From the NCBI GenBank assembly GCA_014529675.2, contig CP076040.1:2031894-2095893 (forward strand): DNA of 64,000 nt, read 5' to 3'. Of the stretch, positions 42,522 to 52,135 are shown piece after piece; within the stretch, counting starts at the first letter, position 1, and each line of letters opens with the position of its first letter. Origin of the DNA: Opitutia bacterium ISCC 52 (GTDB lineage Bacteria; Verrucomicrobiota; Verrucomicrobiia; Opitutales; UBA2995). Below the pieces are notes generated by a model. That model saw nothing but the letters and a program-made list of their open reading frames with translations. It did not search any database and was not told the DNA's origin. Position numbers and translations under genes: made by a program.

Positions 42522-43949
42522 ATGTTTCCCCTAAGAGTCTTATCGGTTTTGCTTATCTTTTCGGCTGTCCTGCTTGGGCAGGATGAGAGACCTAACGTGT
42601 TGTTTCTGGCGGTCGACGATCTGCGAACAGAGTTGGGCAGCTACGGCGCTGATCACATTATCTCTCCCCATATCGATCGATTAGCAGAAACAGGCACCAA
42701 GTTCGAACGTGCGTATTGTATGGTGCCTACCTGCGGTGCTTCTCGAGCGAGTCTCATGTCGGGGCTTCGTCCATCGCCCAATCGATTTGTTCGTTTTACG
42801 GCACGGATCGATGAGCAGACACCCGATGTTACAGCCCTTCATACCCACTTTAAAAACAACGGTTATCGCACGATCAGCCTGGGAAAGATTCTTCACTATC
42901 CGGCAGATACGCCTGAAGGGTGGAGTGAACCTGCCTGGCGACCCGATCGGAGCTTTCCTGAGAAATCTGCCCCTATCGCTGGGTGGACGGAGCCTGCGGA
43001 TCTGAAAGAACGCATCGCTCAATCGAAAAACAAACGGATGCCGTTTGCCTCCTTTGATGTGGATGACGATGCCTTAGGTGATGGAAAGGTAGCCGCGGAA
43101 GCGGTGAAGCAGCTGCGTAAACTTGCACAACTGGATGCACCCTTCTTTTTGGCTGCTGGATTCTTCAAACCCCATTTACCGTTCAATGCGCCGAAAAAGT
43201 ATTGGGATTTATATGACAAGACAGACATCGATTTGCCCGATAATTATCATCCGCCACAAGATGCGCCGGAGGAAGCCATCCACAATTTCGGTGAGTTGCG
43301 TTCCTACGCGAATATACCCAAGCAAGGACCCGTGTCTGACGACATGGCTCACGCTTTGATCCGTGGCTATTATGCCTGCGTGTCCTACACCGATGCTCAA
43401 GTAGGTCGAATACTGAACGAACTGGATCGATTAGGCCTCAGCGAGAACACCATCGTAGTTCTATGGGGGGATCACGGATGGAACCTGGGAGAACACACGC
43501 TCTGGTGTAAGCACTGCACCTTTGAAAATGCGATGAAGGCGCCCCTCATTATTCGCACACCACAGCAAGCAGCCAACCAAAGAGGAAATGAAACTAAAGC
43601 GTTGGCAGAGTTTATTGATATCTATCCTACACTCTGTGACCTCGCCGGCCTGAAAAAACCGTCGCATCTGGATGGGCGAAGCTTAGTGCCTGTAATCGAA
43701 AATCCGAAGGCTCCAGGCAAAGGCTTTGCAGTCGGGAGATTTCGTAATGGAGACACCATTCGGACTGACCGATGGAGATACACGGAATATACAAACGCCG
43801 AAATTGAGGACAGTGGTCCCACGCTTGCGAGGATGTTGTATGACCACAGCCAAGACCCGGAGGAGAATTTCAATCTGGTGAATCGGCCTGAATATAGAAT
43901 TGTGCTCGAGGAACTTTCCAGGGATCTCAATCGTCTGAAAGGGTATTGA
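42522..43949 (+). CDS. Exported sulfatase (iduronate-2-sulfatase-like, S1 family)
   Basis: 475 residues. A signal peptide (to about residue 19) precedes PNVLFLAVDDLRTELGSYG, the metal-binding Asp-Asp motif. The formylglycine site is C-G-A-S-R in VPTCGASRASLMSG, a variant of C-x-P-S-R with Ala for Pro as in iduronate-2-sulfatase-like enzymes. Further motifs are FFLAAGFFKPHLPFNAP and VVLWGDHGWNLGEH with conserved His/Asp. The active-site Cys must be converted to formylglycine by a sulfatase-maturing enzyme not seen here. The substrate is probably a sulfated polysaccharide or glycosaminoglycan-type unit. It is followed by a PQQ-propeller gene after 58 bp. Confidence 0.92.
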   Translation: MFPLRVLSVLLIFSAVLLGQDERPNVLFLAVDDLRTELGSYGADHIISPHIDRLAETGTKFERAYCMVPTCGASRASLMSGLRPSPNRFVRFTARIDEQTPDVTALHTHFKNNGYRTISLGKILHYPADTPEGWSEPAWRPDRSFPEKSAPIAGWTEPADLKERIAQSKNKRMPFASFDVDDDALGDGKVAAEAVKQLRKLAQLDAPFFLAAGFFKPHLPFNAPKKYWDLYDKTDIDLPDNYHPPQDAPEEAIHNFGELRSYANIPKQGPVSDDMAHALIRGYYACVSYTDAQVGRILNELDRLGLSENTIVVLWGDHGWNLGEHTLWCKHCTFENAMKAPLIIRTPQQAANQRGNETKALAEFIDIYPTLCDLAGLKKPSHLDGRSLVPVIENPKAPGKGFAVGRFRNGDTIRTDRWRYTEYTNAEIEDSGPTLARMLYDHSQDPEENFNLVNRPEYRIVLEELSRDLNRLKGY

Positions 43950-44007
43950 CTTAGAAATCCAAACACTCCCTAGACAATCTCCTAATAATACTACTAAATT
44001 TTAATCA

Positions 44008-45264
44008 ATGATGAAGTGCTTCCTTCTACTTTTCGCCCTGACAACTTCTCTTTGCGCGCAAGATCAATGGCTCGATTTCCGCGGCCCCAATCACGATGGA
44101 CAGATCGCCAACAAACTTCCTACCGTCTGGAACGAAGGTAAGAACATAACCTGGAAGACTGAGCTGCATGATCATGGGATTTCTACACCGGTGATCCTGG
44201 ACGATCGAGTCATTCTGACTGCTGCTACTGAAGATGGTACATCGAGTTACTTTCTTATTCTGGATTTGGAGTCGGGGGAAGTGCTGCACGACAAATTGAT
44301 TTTTACGAGTGAAGATGTGGAGCCCTTAGGCGGCTTTGGAATCAATACCTACGCGACACCTTCACCTGTGAGTGATGGTAAATATGTTTATCTGCATTAC
44401 GGCACTTATGGCACCGCATGTATTGATCCCCAAACGGCGGAGGTATTGTGGCTGCGGCGTGACATTAATTGCCGACATTACCGGGGACCAGCCTCCTCGC
44501 CGGTGTTGTATGGTGACTTGCTGATTCTTACGATGGACGGGATCGACCATCAGTATGTGACCGCCCTGAACAAGGACACGGGAAAAACGGTCTGGAAAAC
44601 AGGCCGCACAACGGATTTTGAAGACTTACTCGATGGAGTTCCTAAGAGAGAAGGGGATTTTAGAAAGGGTTATAATACGCCGTTAGTCATCACCGTTAAT
44701 GGAAAAGATCAGTTGATCAGCGTTGGAGCAAAATCTTGTTTTGCCTATAATCCCACAAACGGATTGCAGCTTTGGTCCGTCACATTCCCCAGTCACTCAG
44801 CTGCCGCACGGCCCGTGTATGATGGTGAGAAGATTTATATTTCAACAGGATACGGCAAAGCTGACCTCTTAGCGATTCGCCCCACTGGGAAAGGAGATGT
44901 GACAGAAACGCATGTAGAATGGACCTATAAGAAGAATGTCCCACGTCGTGCTTCCTTTTTAGTAATTAGAGACCGGCTGTATATGGTGGATGACGGAGGT
45001 GTAGCTACCTGCCTCAACACAGAAAACGGAGAGATGATTTGGCGTGAAGGCTTAGGCGGAAATCACTCGGCTTCACTTCTATACTCGAATGGATTGATCT
45101 ATGCCTTTAATGAATTCGGCGAGGGGCGAACATTTAGGCCCTCGGACACATTTGAAGTCGTGCAGGAAAACAAGCTGGATGTGGGCATGCTTGCATCGCC
45201 TGCCGCAGTAGGAGACTCACTCATGTTGAGAACCAGAGAGTATCTATACCGGATCGACGGGTGA
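44008..45264 (+). CDS. Exported PQQ-binding-like beta-propeller protein
   Basis: 418 residues with a signal peptide (KCFLLLFALTTSLCAQ). The DQWLDFRGPNHDGQ entry motif and repeated propeller blades follow (TAEVLWLRRDIN, TGKTVWKTGRT, NGEMIWREG). It is related to the lipoprotein at 2.9 kb but lacks the lipobox. No enzyme active site is visible. Two adjacent ATG codons (44008, 44011) could start it. It lies in line with the SDR and sulfatase genes on the + strand, suggesting an operon. The 270 bp that follow hold GC inverted repeats, a weak terminator-like CCCCTTGGCCTTTTT and the promoter for the next gene. Confidence 0.8.
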   Translation: MMKCFLLLFALTTSLCAQDQWLDFRGPNHDGQIANKLPTVWNEGKNITWKTELHDHGISTPVILDDRVILTAATEDGTSSYFLILDLESGEVLHDKLIFTSEDVEPLGGFGINTYATPSPVSDGKYVYLHYGTYGTACIDPQTAEVLWLRRDINCRHYRGPASSPVLYGDLLILTMDGIDHQYVTALNKDTGKTVWKTGRTTDFEDLLDGVPKREGDFRKGYNTPLVITVNGKDQLISVGAKSCFAYNPTNGLQLWSVTFPSHSAAARPVYDGEKIYISTGYGKADLLAIRPTGKGDVTETHVEWTYKKNVPRRASFLVIRDRLYMVDDGGVATCLNTENGEMIWREGLGGNHSASLLYSNGLIYAFNEFGEGRTFRPSDTFEVVQENKLDVGMLASPAAVGDSLMLRTREYLYRIDG

Positions 45265-45468
45265 TGATTGTTTTTGAGATTTAAGCGAAATTTTGGGCAG
45301 TTTTCTAGGCCCTATCCGTTATTTCTGAGCCCATTCTAGGGGGCTTACCCCTTGGCCTTTTTCTGAGGACCCATCAGGCTTTTATTCCACAGATCAGGAT
45401 CGGTTAATTCTGGTGGAAACTAATGGAATAATCTGAAGTCTAGATACTCTTGCTTAAACAAGTCAGGG

Positions 45469-45497
45469 TTGACCTCGTTGTGAGGTTGGTAGACAAT
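45469..45497 (+). promoter_or_regulatory. Predicted sigma-70-type promoter for the DinB-like gene
   Basis: TTGACC (45469-45474), a 17-base spacer and GACAAT (45492-45497). It lies about 40 bases before the ATG at 45535. The -35 is near-consensus and the -10 weaker. Confidence 0.4.
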
Positions 45498-45534
45498 ATT
45501 CAACTTCATTTTCTTAACTCAAAATATACAACAT

Positions 45535-46083
45535 ATGATCAAATCAAAGCTCCTCGTTTCCGCTCTTCTTTTAGTTGGGCTTACCGCATCCGCATTTGGC
45601 GCAGGACATAAATCGGGTGAAAACATGACTACGTTCCAGAAAACATTTCTGGCACACTATACGGCTGAAACCAATAAACTCGTCGATTTAGCAGAAGCCT
45701 TTACTGACGATGGCATGAGCTGGCGTCCAGCAGAGGGAATTCGTTCCGTTCGCGAAGCTATTCTTCACGTAGCAGGTGGTAACTACTTTTTTAGTGGTAT
45801 GCTCGGCGCTGAACGTCCAGAAGGAATCAATCCTCGTGAATTCGAAAAAACAGTTAAGACAAAAGCTGAAGCCGTTAAAACGCTTAAGCAAAGCATCGCC
45901 TTTGTCAAAAAAGCAGTGAGAGGTCTTGATGAAGAGAGTCTCAATGAAAAAATAAAAATGTTCGGCAATGAGGTTCCACGCATGCAAGCGGTCATGACTC
46001 TTGGTGGTCATAACTATGAGCACTTGGGCCAACTGATTGGATACGCTCGTTCCTCAGGAGTAGTTCCACCTTGGAGCCAGTAA
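45535..46083 (+). CDS. Exported DinB family protein
   Basis: 182 residues. A signal peptide (about residues 1-22, ASAFGAGH) is followed by a four-helix DinB/YfiT-like fold: MTTFQKTFLAHYTAETNKL, WRPAEGIRSVREAILHVAGGNYF and NYEHLGQLIGYAR. Conserved histidines in ILHVAGG, near HNYEH, and at the N-terminal helix form the metal triad of this fold. DinB-like proteins include thiol-dependent transferases and many of unknown role. Exported versions are common in Verrucomicrobia and Acidobacteria. It has its own promoter and a strong terminator. Confidence 0.8.
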   Translation: MIKSKLLVSALLLVGLTASAFGAGHKSGENMTTFQKTFLAHYTAETNKLVDLAEAFTDDGMSWRPAEGIRSVREAILHVAGGNYFFSGMLGAERPEGINPREFEKTVKTKAEAVKTLKQSIAFVKKAVRGLDEESLNEKIKMFGNEVPRMQAVMTLGGHNYEHLGQLIGYARSSGVVPPWSQ

Positions 46084-46109
46084 CACATATCATTTTTTAT
46101 AATCTTCAA

Positions 46110-46141
46110 AGCGGCGCTGAGAGAATCAGCGTCGCTTTTTT
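46110..46141 (+). terminator. Intrinsic terminator after the DinB-like gene
   Basis: An 11-bp stem AGCGGCGCTGA/TCAGCGTCGCT (46110-46120 with 46126-46136) with a 5-base loop, followed by six T residues. Confidence 0.93.
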
Positions 46142-46187
46142 ATTTCGGCTTGGCAGCTGCAATGGTAAAACCGCATGATCTTCAGTC

Positions 46188-46763
46188 ATGGCTCAGGTTT
46201 ACTTCTATTACTCTGCGATGAATGCGGGGAAGAGCACTTCGCTCCTTCAGTCTAGTTACAACTACAACGAACGGGGCATGGATACGCTTTTGCTAAAATC
46301 TGCTGTCGATCAACGAGCGGGAGCCAGCACTATCGCTTCACGTATCGGACTTAAGAGTGAGTGCCATGAGTTTACTTCTGAAACGGATTTATGGGAATAT
46401 GTATCCCATATTCATAGCCAAAAGGAATTGGCCTGTGTGCTCGTCGATGAGTGTCAATTTTTAACGGAAACTCAAGTGCGACAGCTCTGTTCAGTAGCAG
46501 ACGAACTAGGCATCCCGGTGCTCTGTTATGGTTTGCGGACTGACTTTCAAGGAAGACTCTTTGAAGGGAGTCGAGGTCTCCTCGCATTGGCTGATCGTAT
46601 CCATGAATTGAAGACAATCTGTCATTGCGGACGTAAGGCGACTATGAATCTCCGCATGGGAGCAGATGGGAAAGCCGTTAAAGAAGGTGCGCAAGTCGAG
46701 ATTGGAGGAAACGAACGGTACGTCGCTCTTTGTCGAAAGCATTGGATGGAAGCAATGCAGTGA
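46188..46763 (+). CDS. tdk: Thymidine kinase
   Basis: 191 residues of type II thymidine kinase. P-loop [12 protein letters not shown] lies at 9-20, DECQFL is the Walker B segment, [15 protein letters not shown] is the substrate lasso region, and CHCGRKAT with C-R-K-H at the C-terminus forms the structural zinc site. It phosphorylates thymidine in the salvage pathway. A serine hydrolase gene follows 43 bp downstream on the same strand. Confidence 0.96.
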   Translation: MAQVYFYYSAMNAGKSTSLLQSSYNYNERGMDTLLLKSAVDQRAGASTIASRIGLKSECHEFTSETDLWEYVSHIHSQKELACVLVDECQFLTETQVRQLCSVADELGIPVLCYGLRTDFQGRLFEGSRGLLALADRIHELKTICHCGRKATMNLRMGADGKAVKEGAQVEIGGNERYVALCRKHWMEAMQ

Positions 46764-46806
46764 AAACGGGTTTGTATTTATCCTCCCAACTGTTTCCTTT
46801 CATCTC

Positions 46807-48099
46807 ATGATTCGTTCTACTTTCTTTTTGTTGGTCTTGTGTTGGTTGCCTATAGCCGGGTTTGCTCAAACCAAATCAGCTCAAGTATCTCCACCCTTGC
46901 GCGAGGCTTCTCCTGAGTCGGTTGGCATGTCTTCTGAACGCTTGGAGCGTATTGATGCCATGGCTAAGTCTGCGATTGAAAATAATGATGTCCCTGGTCT
47001 GGTGGCGATTGTAGCACGAAACGGGAAAATCGTATTTCATAAGGCCTACGGCGAGTCAGAGGTGGCAACAGGTCGTGGCTTGAAAACGGATGATATCTTT
47101 CGCATCGCCTCACAGACCAAAGCCATCACTGCAACTGCTGTGATGATGTTGTGGGAGGAAGGACATTTTCGTTTGGACGATCCCATTTCAAAATGGATTC
47201 CGGAATTTAAAAACCCACAAGTGTTGGATAACTATAATTACACCAAGGGCACTTATACTACGATCACTGCTAAACGTGACATTACAATTCGGCATCTGCT
47301 AACTCATTCATCGGGGATCGGTTATGGATTTATCGATGGTGATGAGCGCATGAAGTTGATATTTAAGAAGGCTGGTATTGTTGATGGCTGGACAACGGAA
47401 CCTTCAACGAATGAGCAAAATATCAAGAAGCTGGCCAAACTACCTCTGCACTTTCACCCAGGTGATCAGTACAAATATGCTGAAGGATTGGATGTCTTGG
47501 CTTATTTGGTTGAGATCATTTCGGGAGTAAGCTTTGCCGAATTTCTTGAGACGCGATTATTCAACCCTATTGGAATGAAAGACACCTACTTCTATCTTCC
47601 GGAATCGAAGATTGATCGTATGGTAACCGTCCATAAACGAGAAGGCGACCAGTGGGTAAAATATACGGGCCGCCCTGAATACTATGATGCTGATTACCCT
47701 ATTATAGGTGCTCGTTCGCATTTTGGAGGAGGAGGGGGACTCTCCAGCACTGCACTGGATTATGCCACCTTCTTACAAATGTATTTGAATGGCGGTGAAT
47801 TGAATGGGATCCGAATTCTCAGCCGTACGACCATCGACACTATGAATGCGTTTCAAGTCGAACTGAAGGATAATGTTCACTACGGTCTCGCATTCGGTGT
47901 GGTCAATGAGAATGGTGTATCGAAAGGAGGAGAGGGTAGTGAAGGTACGTTCTCCTGGGGCGGTTATTTTAATTCAAGTTATTTCGCTGACCCTAACGAG
48001 CAGGTGCTAGGTGTAATATTGAAACAGACAAGGGGACCTACATCGGACAAGACGGGCTGGCAGTTTAAGCAGCTCGTTTTCCAAGCCATCGACGACTGA
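46807..48099 (+). CDS. Exported serine hydrolase (beta-lactamase/transpeptidase-like)
   Basis: 430 residues. The signal peptide ends LPIAGFAQ. The S-x-x-K catalytic motif is SQTK in RIASQTKAITAT. The second motif keeps Tyr but reads Y-A-E (GDQYKYAEGLDVLAYLVE) where Y-x-N is usual. SWGGYF near the C-terminus takes the place of the third motif. The protein belongs to the large penicillin-binding-protein/class C-like hydrolase family that includes esterases and peptidases, so antibiotic resistance should not be assumed. The ATG at 46807 is chosen because upstream in-frame codons would overlap the end of tdk and obscure the signal peptide. Confidence 0.88.
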   Translation: MIRSTFFLLVLCWLPIAGFAQTKSAQVSPPLREASPESVGMSSERLERIDAMAKSAIENNDVPGLVAIVARNGKIVFHKAYGESEVATGRGLKTDDIFRIASQTKAITATAVMMLWEEGHFRLDDPISKWIPEFKNPQVLDNYNYTKGTYTTITAKRDITIRHLLTHSSGIGYGFIDGDERMKLIFKKAGIVDGWTTEPSTNEQNIKKLAKLPLHFHPGDQYKYAEGLDVLAYLVEIISGVSFAEFLETRLFNPIGMKDTYFYLPESKIDRMVTVHKREGDQWVKYTGRPEYYDADYPIIGARSHFGGGGGLSSTALDYATFLQMYLNGGELNGIRILSRTTIDTMNAFQVELKDNVHYGLAFGVVNENGVSKGGEGSEGTFSWGGYFNSSYFADPNEQVLGVILKQTRGPTSDKTGWQFKQLVFQAIDD

Positions 48100-48191
48100 T
48101 TCTGAGAACCAGACCGAATGGATTATTCACTCTAGGAAAATTAACACAGATTGGTATAACCAATAAGGCGCGCAATACTCTTAGATAGTAG

Positions 48192-48236
48192 GGCTCGATC
48201 GCCGTACCGAGGCGAAGCCGACATCACCCACGAGCC
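48192..48236. repeat. Palindromic intergenic element between the serine hydrolase and the Na+/solute symporter
   Basis: Outer repeats GGCTCG (48192-48197) and CGAGCC (48231-48236) enclose TCGCC/GGCGA (48199-48203 with 48211-48215). Part of it resembles the segment at 8443-8475. The surrounding gap 48100-48381 contains no supported gene. Confidence 0.45.
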
Positions 48237-48381
48237 GTCTGATCTTGGACCTAACTAAACACTGCGCCCTCGGCGAGAACGCCCTACCTAAATTAGCGGA
48301 ATCCTTTAGCAACCTTACTTTCTATAGCCCTGATTATAGCTCAGAAAAGATGTGTATAAGGCTATGGCTGCGAAGCCTGTG

Positions 48382-49812
48382 CTACTTTTTCATAGATGAA
48401 AACAAGGCAGCGATTATCACGATCAAACATCCCGCGATAAACCCGGCCAGGTAACCGGGGAAGCCGTCGAGAATGATCCAATTGAGCAGTCCGAATTTGG
48501 AGGCGACTAGAATGCCCAGTCCGGTGAGGCTGCTGATGGCGGCCCAGCGTGGGCCGATGCGTGGGAGGTAGATGCCAGCGATCATGGCCGGAGCAAGTTG
48601 AAGCATTCCGGCAAAGGCATTGAAAGCCAGTTCGGATACCAGTTCTGGTTTGATACTGGCTATAAATGCAAAGATGGCGATGGCCAGAGTGAACCAACGG
48701 TTCAATCTCAGTATTCCTGTTTTGGATACTTCCTTTTCTCCTCGATACCAATGTTCGCTTACGATGAATCCGATGCTTAAAAGAATAGAGTCCGCCGTAG
48801 ACATCGTTGCACAAATGACGCCAACGAGTGTTAAGGCTCCGAGCATGGCGGGGACCGATGACATGACTTCGCCAATGATTTGATCGCCACTCGATAAACC
48901 GGGAAACATCGCTGCACCACCGAGACCCAGGGTTCCCGCAATTACCGTAAGCATGAGCCCCATGAAGGGGAAAATATACATCATGGCGGTCAGGTAACGC
49001 TCTTCTTTAACGATCATAAACCGTTGGGCATTGTGAGCCATGGGCGTGGCTCCTAGTGAGATGAGCAAGGCGAGCCCAATAATTGTAACTGGAGAATATA
49101 AGCCATTAGGACCAGGTAGGCTCCAGAGGGAGGGGTTCGTTGCGTCATCTACGTCGACGATGAATTGATTTATGTCGAACGCCCAGTAAAGGCCTAGAAA
49201 GACAACCACCACAGAAATGCAACCGACAATAGTCAAGCTTGCTTGGAGGACATCCGTTTTAATGATGTTAGCCAAACCACCTGATTCTGAATAGATGTAG
49301 ATGATGACCAGGGCAACGGCCGCTGTTAAGACATAGGGAAGTCCCAGAGAACTTTCCAGCATGCGAGCAAAACCAGTGATTTGTGCAGCCAGGTAGGGGA
49401 CCATACAAATCAATGTCACTCCAACAAACAGGAGTTCAAGTATGGGAGAGTTATAATGCTTGAGATAGAGCTGGATGGGGGAGCGAGTTTCGGGGAATTC
49501 GCGAGCCATCCTCCACATTCTTTTTCCTATGGTTCCTGCCACAACTGCCAGAATCACGTAACCCAATGAAGCAAATAGGAAATTTCCGACTCCGTGGATG
49601 TAGTAATAACCGGCAGCACCAATGAGTCCTGCCGCACTGAAATAAGTTGCCCAGAAGGTGAGAAGAGATGGAAGAAATTTTACTGACTTTCCTGCCAGGA
49701 AAAAATCTCCGAGCTCCTTTGAGGGCTCCTTGTAAGCTTTGATGGTGAGATAGAGCAACCATCCTAAATATAGGATCAGAAATATGGATGCCCAAATTTG
49801 GAAAGCGGTCAT
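48382..49812 (-). CDS. Sodium:solute symporter family transporter
   Basis: 476 residues with about 13 membrane segments of the LeuT-like SSS (SLC5-type) fold. Characteristic pieces are the N-terminal WASIFLILYLGWLLYL, then FWATYFSAAGLIGAAGYYY, and LGATPMAHNAQRFMIVKEE. ATMSTADSILLSIGFIVSEHWYRG carries Ser/Thr residues that contribute to the Na2 site. The substrate could be a sugar, amino acid or carboxylate; it is not readable. It is a single-gene unit divergent from the Rieske oxygenase gene, 95 bp away. Confidence 0.92.
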   Translation of the reverse strand: MTAFQIWASIFLILYLGWLLYLTIKAYKEPSKELGDFFLAGKSVKFLPSLLTFWATYFSAAGLIGAAGYYYIHGVGNFLFASLGYVILAVVAGTIGKRMWRMAREFPETRSPIQLYLKHYNSPILELLFVGVTLICMVPYLAAQITGFARMLESSLGLPYVLTAAVALVIIYIYSESGGLANIIKTDVLQASLTIVGCISVVVVFLGLYWAFDINQFIVDVDDATNPSLWSLPGPNGLYSPVTIIGLALLISLGATPMAHNAQRFMIVKEERYLTAMMYIFPFMGLMLTVIAGTLGLGGAAMFPGLSSGDQIIGEVMSSVPAMLGALTLVGVICATMSTADSILLSIGFIVSEHWYRGEKEVSKTGILRLNRWFTLAIAIFAFIASIKPELVSELAFNAFAGMLQLAPAMIAGIYLPRIGPRWAAISSLTGLGILVASKFGLLNWIILDGFPGYLAGFIAGCLIVIIAALFSSMKK

Positions 49813-49907
49813 TACTCAAAAGCTAGGTCCTGATTTCACATCAATCAATATGTTCTTTCACAGATACGTTGACCTAAGTGTGGAATAGCACATGCTACAA
49901 TAAGCTC

Positions 49908-50960
49908 ATGAGTACTGAAATTTCATCATCCCCAACTTCGCTCGATTACCCACGCGAATGCAGCTTTAGCGAAAACGATTGGGGTATACTTTCTCAGATG
50001 TGGTATCCCATTGTTTTAGAGGAGCATATTGGAGACAGCCCGGTTAAAGTTAAATTGCTGGATACCGATTTGGTCATCGCCCGGCTTTCCGATGGATTTG
50101 TTGTATCGAAGGATTTATGTATTCATCGAGGCGCTCCTTTATCCAAAGGGTGGGTCAAGGATGATTGCCTTGTTTGCCCTTACCATGGCTATCGATTTGA
50201 TCAGGAAGGGCAGTGTGTATTGGTCCCTAGTCACCCAGACTGGAAAATTCCGTCCAAACTCAAATTGCAAACCGTACTTCATGAAGAAAGATACGGGCTG
50301 ATATGGGTGTGTCTCAGTGGTGAACCTACGAACCAAATTCCTGTATGGGAACCAGAGGAGTCAGAAAGTTCCTATAGGCGTTTTCATTTAGGACCCGAGG
50401 TCTGGGACTGTTCAGCGGGACGTCTTATTGAAAACTTTATCGACAATGCGCATTTCTCGTTTGTTCACCAAAGTAGTTTTGGACAAGAGGATAGCGCAAC
50501 CATGGGAGCCGAGTATGAATTCTCTCAGAATGAATTTACGATGACAATGGAGTTCGATTACAAAGCTACGAACCCCGACGATTCACCTATCGCCAATGCG
50601 GCTCAACTCGATCGTCATATGCATCGCACGTTGTTCATGCCATTTTGCACCCGAACGGTCATCAGTTATGCTGAGGGTCGGGAGCATGTTATTCATTTTA
50701 ACATCGCTCCGGTATCAGCACGCAAGGCACAGATCATTGCCGTGTTTCATCGCAACTTTGATCACGATGTTCCTGTGGAGGACTTGCTCGCCTGGGAAAA
50801 GAAGATTATATACGAAGATCGGGCTATAGTAGAATTGCAGAAGCCTGAGGAGATTCCCATGGACATAGCCGAGGAAGTGCATGCCAAGGCGGACCGAGCA
50901 TCGCTGGCGTTGCGTCATTGGATGATTCGCATTGGTCTTACAGGCGAGATTACCGCTTAG
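49908..50960 (+). CDS. Rieske [2Fe-2S] aromatic ring-hydroxylating-type oxygenase
   Basis: 350 residues. The Rieske cluster motif is C71-x-H73 and C90-x2-H93 (CIHRGAPL and CPYHGYRF). The mononuclear iron site is signalled by NFIDNAHFSFVH with its Asp and His pair. The layout resembles vanillate demethylase or phthalate/choline monooxygenase-like alpha subunits. It hydroxylates or demethylates an aromatic or N-methyl substrate with electrons from a separate reductase, which is not encoded next to it. ATG at 49908 is preferred to a codon 30 bp upstream because MSTEISS starts the natural N-terminus. Confidence 0.9.
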   Translation: MSTEISSSPTSLDYPRECSFSENDWGILSQMWYPIVLEEHIGDSPVKVKLLDTDLVIARLSDGFVVSKDLCIHRGAPLSKGWVKDDCLVCPYHGYRFDQEGQCVLVPSHPDWKIPSKLKLQTVLHEERYGLIWVCLSGEPTNQIPVWEPEESESSYRRFHLGPEVWDCSAGRLIENFIDNAHFSFVHQSSFGQEDSATMGAEYEFSQNEFTMTMEFDYKATNPDDSPIANAAQLDRHMHRTLFMPFCTRTVISYAEGREHVIHFNIAPVSARKAQIIAVFHRNFDHDVPVEDLLAWEKKIIYEDRAIVELQKPEEIPMDIAEEVHAKADRASLALRHWMIRIGLTGEITA

Positions 50961-51017
50961 ACTTTAAGCTTTTGTATCCTTGCCAATGGTTGACCCAAAT
51001 TCAGGACTCAAATTGAA

Positions 51018-51950
51018 TTAAGGCGCCCAGAGAACTGAAATCCTAAAGAAGAGTTGTCGTGCATCCTCTAACTCTATCGGTCCCTCAATCTTGGAATACT
51101 GTACTTCTCCTTGATTGAAATGCTCAACCGGAGATCCTTGATACCATGGCTCCCAGTTGATCATGTCCTCGCTTATTTCTAATTGTATCGAGCGTTGAGC
51201 GAGGGATTCGTAAATGAGACTGGCTTTTTCGGAAGATATATCCAGTTGGACGAAGGGCGAAGAGCCGGCTTCATTCGGATTGGATGCTAATAGGAATTCG
51301 AAGTAATTAGAGAATTGATCGGTATCCGCATTAAATGCGGGATCACCTTCCTGGCTTGAGTCTGAACCGAAATTTTCCAATCGCCATGAACGGTAGGCCT
51401 GAGTGTTGTCCAATAATTCTATCCATTCCGTCATGCGATCTACGGCCTCTTGATCTAGCTCAGAAGATGCAAGTGGCGGCATACGAGTGAAGCCACAACA
51501 TCCGCTTAAACGACTGAGGAGAATCGATGCTTCAGGATTGCCAGGCACAATGAGGCGGTTGTCAGGATTCCCTCCGTTCTTCCCAGCCAGGCCGTTAATG
51601 ATTCCTGTGCTTAACAGACTTACTTCAGGTCTAGCATCCCAACTACCTAAACCTGTGCCTCCAGGTTGATGGCATGATACACAGTGCACCGCTAGATAAG
51701 AACGTATGCGTTCCGTCAAATTCACACTGTCGCTGCGTAAGTTTCGAATACGCAGCGCTAAAGGGGCTGGGTCATTGTCGGTAGGAGGGCCGAGAATGAC
51801 GACCGGGTTCACATAACTGTGAATCATTTCGACCTTATGCCATTGATTGGCTCCTGATTGGCTTACCGTCAGGGTGCCTACTTCCCCCTGATTTGCCGAC
51901 ACCTCTACCTGAAAATAGAGTGTGGCTGCCAAAACAGCGCCACCAATCAA
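51018..51950 (-). CDS. Exported protein with H-type-lectin-like strand and cytochrome c-type domain
   Basis: 310 residues if started at TTG 51950. A hydrophobic start (LIGGAVLAATLYF) is followed by a beta segment (SQSGANQWHKVEMIHSYVNP...GPPTDNDPAPLALRIRN) like the short lectin-like repeats of marine bacterial surface proteins. It runs straight into VNLTERIRSYLAVHCVSCHQPGG, a single heme site (CVSCH), with a MPPL distal Met region, and a C-terminal beta domain of unknown type. The junction between the first two parts looks like a deletion fusion, since the lectin-like segment lacks its normal ending. No ATG start is available. The gene may be a remnant or a fused c-type cytochrome. It is divergent from the DUF1501 gene. 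Confidence 0.55.
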   Translation of the reverse strand: MIGGAVLAATLYFQVEVSANQGEVGTLTVSQSGANQWHKVEMIHSYVNPVVILGPPTDNDPAPLALRIRNLRSDSVNLTERIRSYLAVHCVSCHQPGGTGLGSWDARPEVSLLSTGIINGLAGKNGGNPDNRLIVPGNPEASILLSRLSGCCGFTRMPPLASSELDQEAVDRMTEWIELLDNTQAYRSWRLENFGSDSSQEGDPAFNADTDQFSNYFEFLLASNPNEAGSSPFVQLDISSEKASLIYESLAQRSIQLEISEDMINWEPWYQGSPVEHFNQGEVQYSKIEGPIELEDARQLFFRISVLWAP

Positions 51951-52135
51951 GCGGACGGTAAGGTTTATAAAAGGATAAAAAACCGGAAGTAAGCGTTAGC
52001 GTTAAAGGAAGCCTGCAGTCAGTGTCAAGACGAGGGAGTTTTCTCCGATATGCCATCCCATGAATTTCCTTGAAGTTTTTTTTAATAATGTGAAGATGGA
52101 TGTTCTGGTAAGCGCGCTTCTGATGATGTTGCCCA

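Noticed and set aside
46807..48099. A beta-lactamase resistance gene
   Set aside because: The SxxK motif is present, but the second motif is Y-A-E, the signal peptide is a general export type and the family is mainly esterases and peptidases.
48245..48454. Short + strand frame after the serine hydrolase
   Set aside because: It lies in palindromic intergenic sequence and overlaps the 3' end of the convergent symporter gene, with no family signature.
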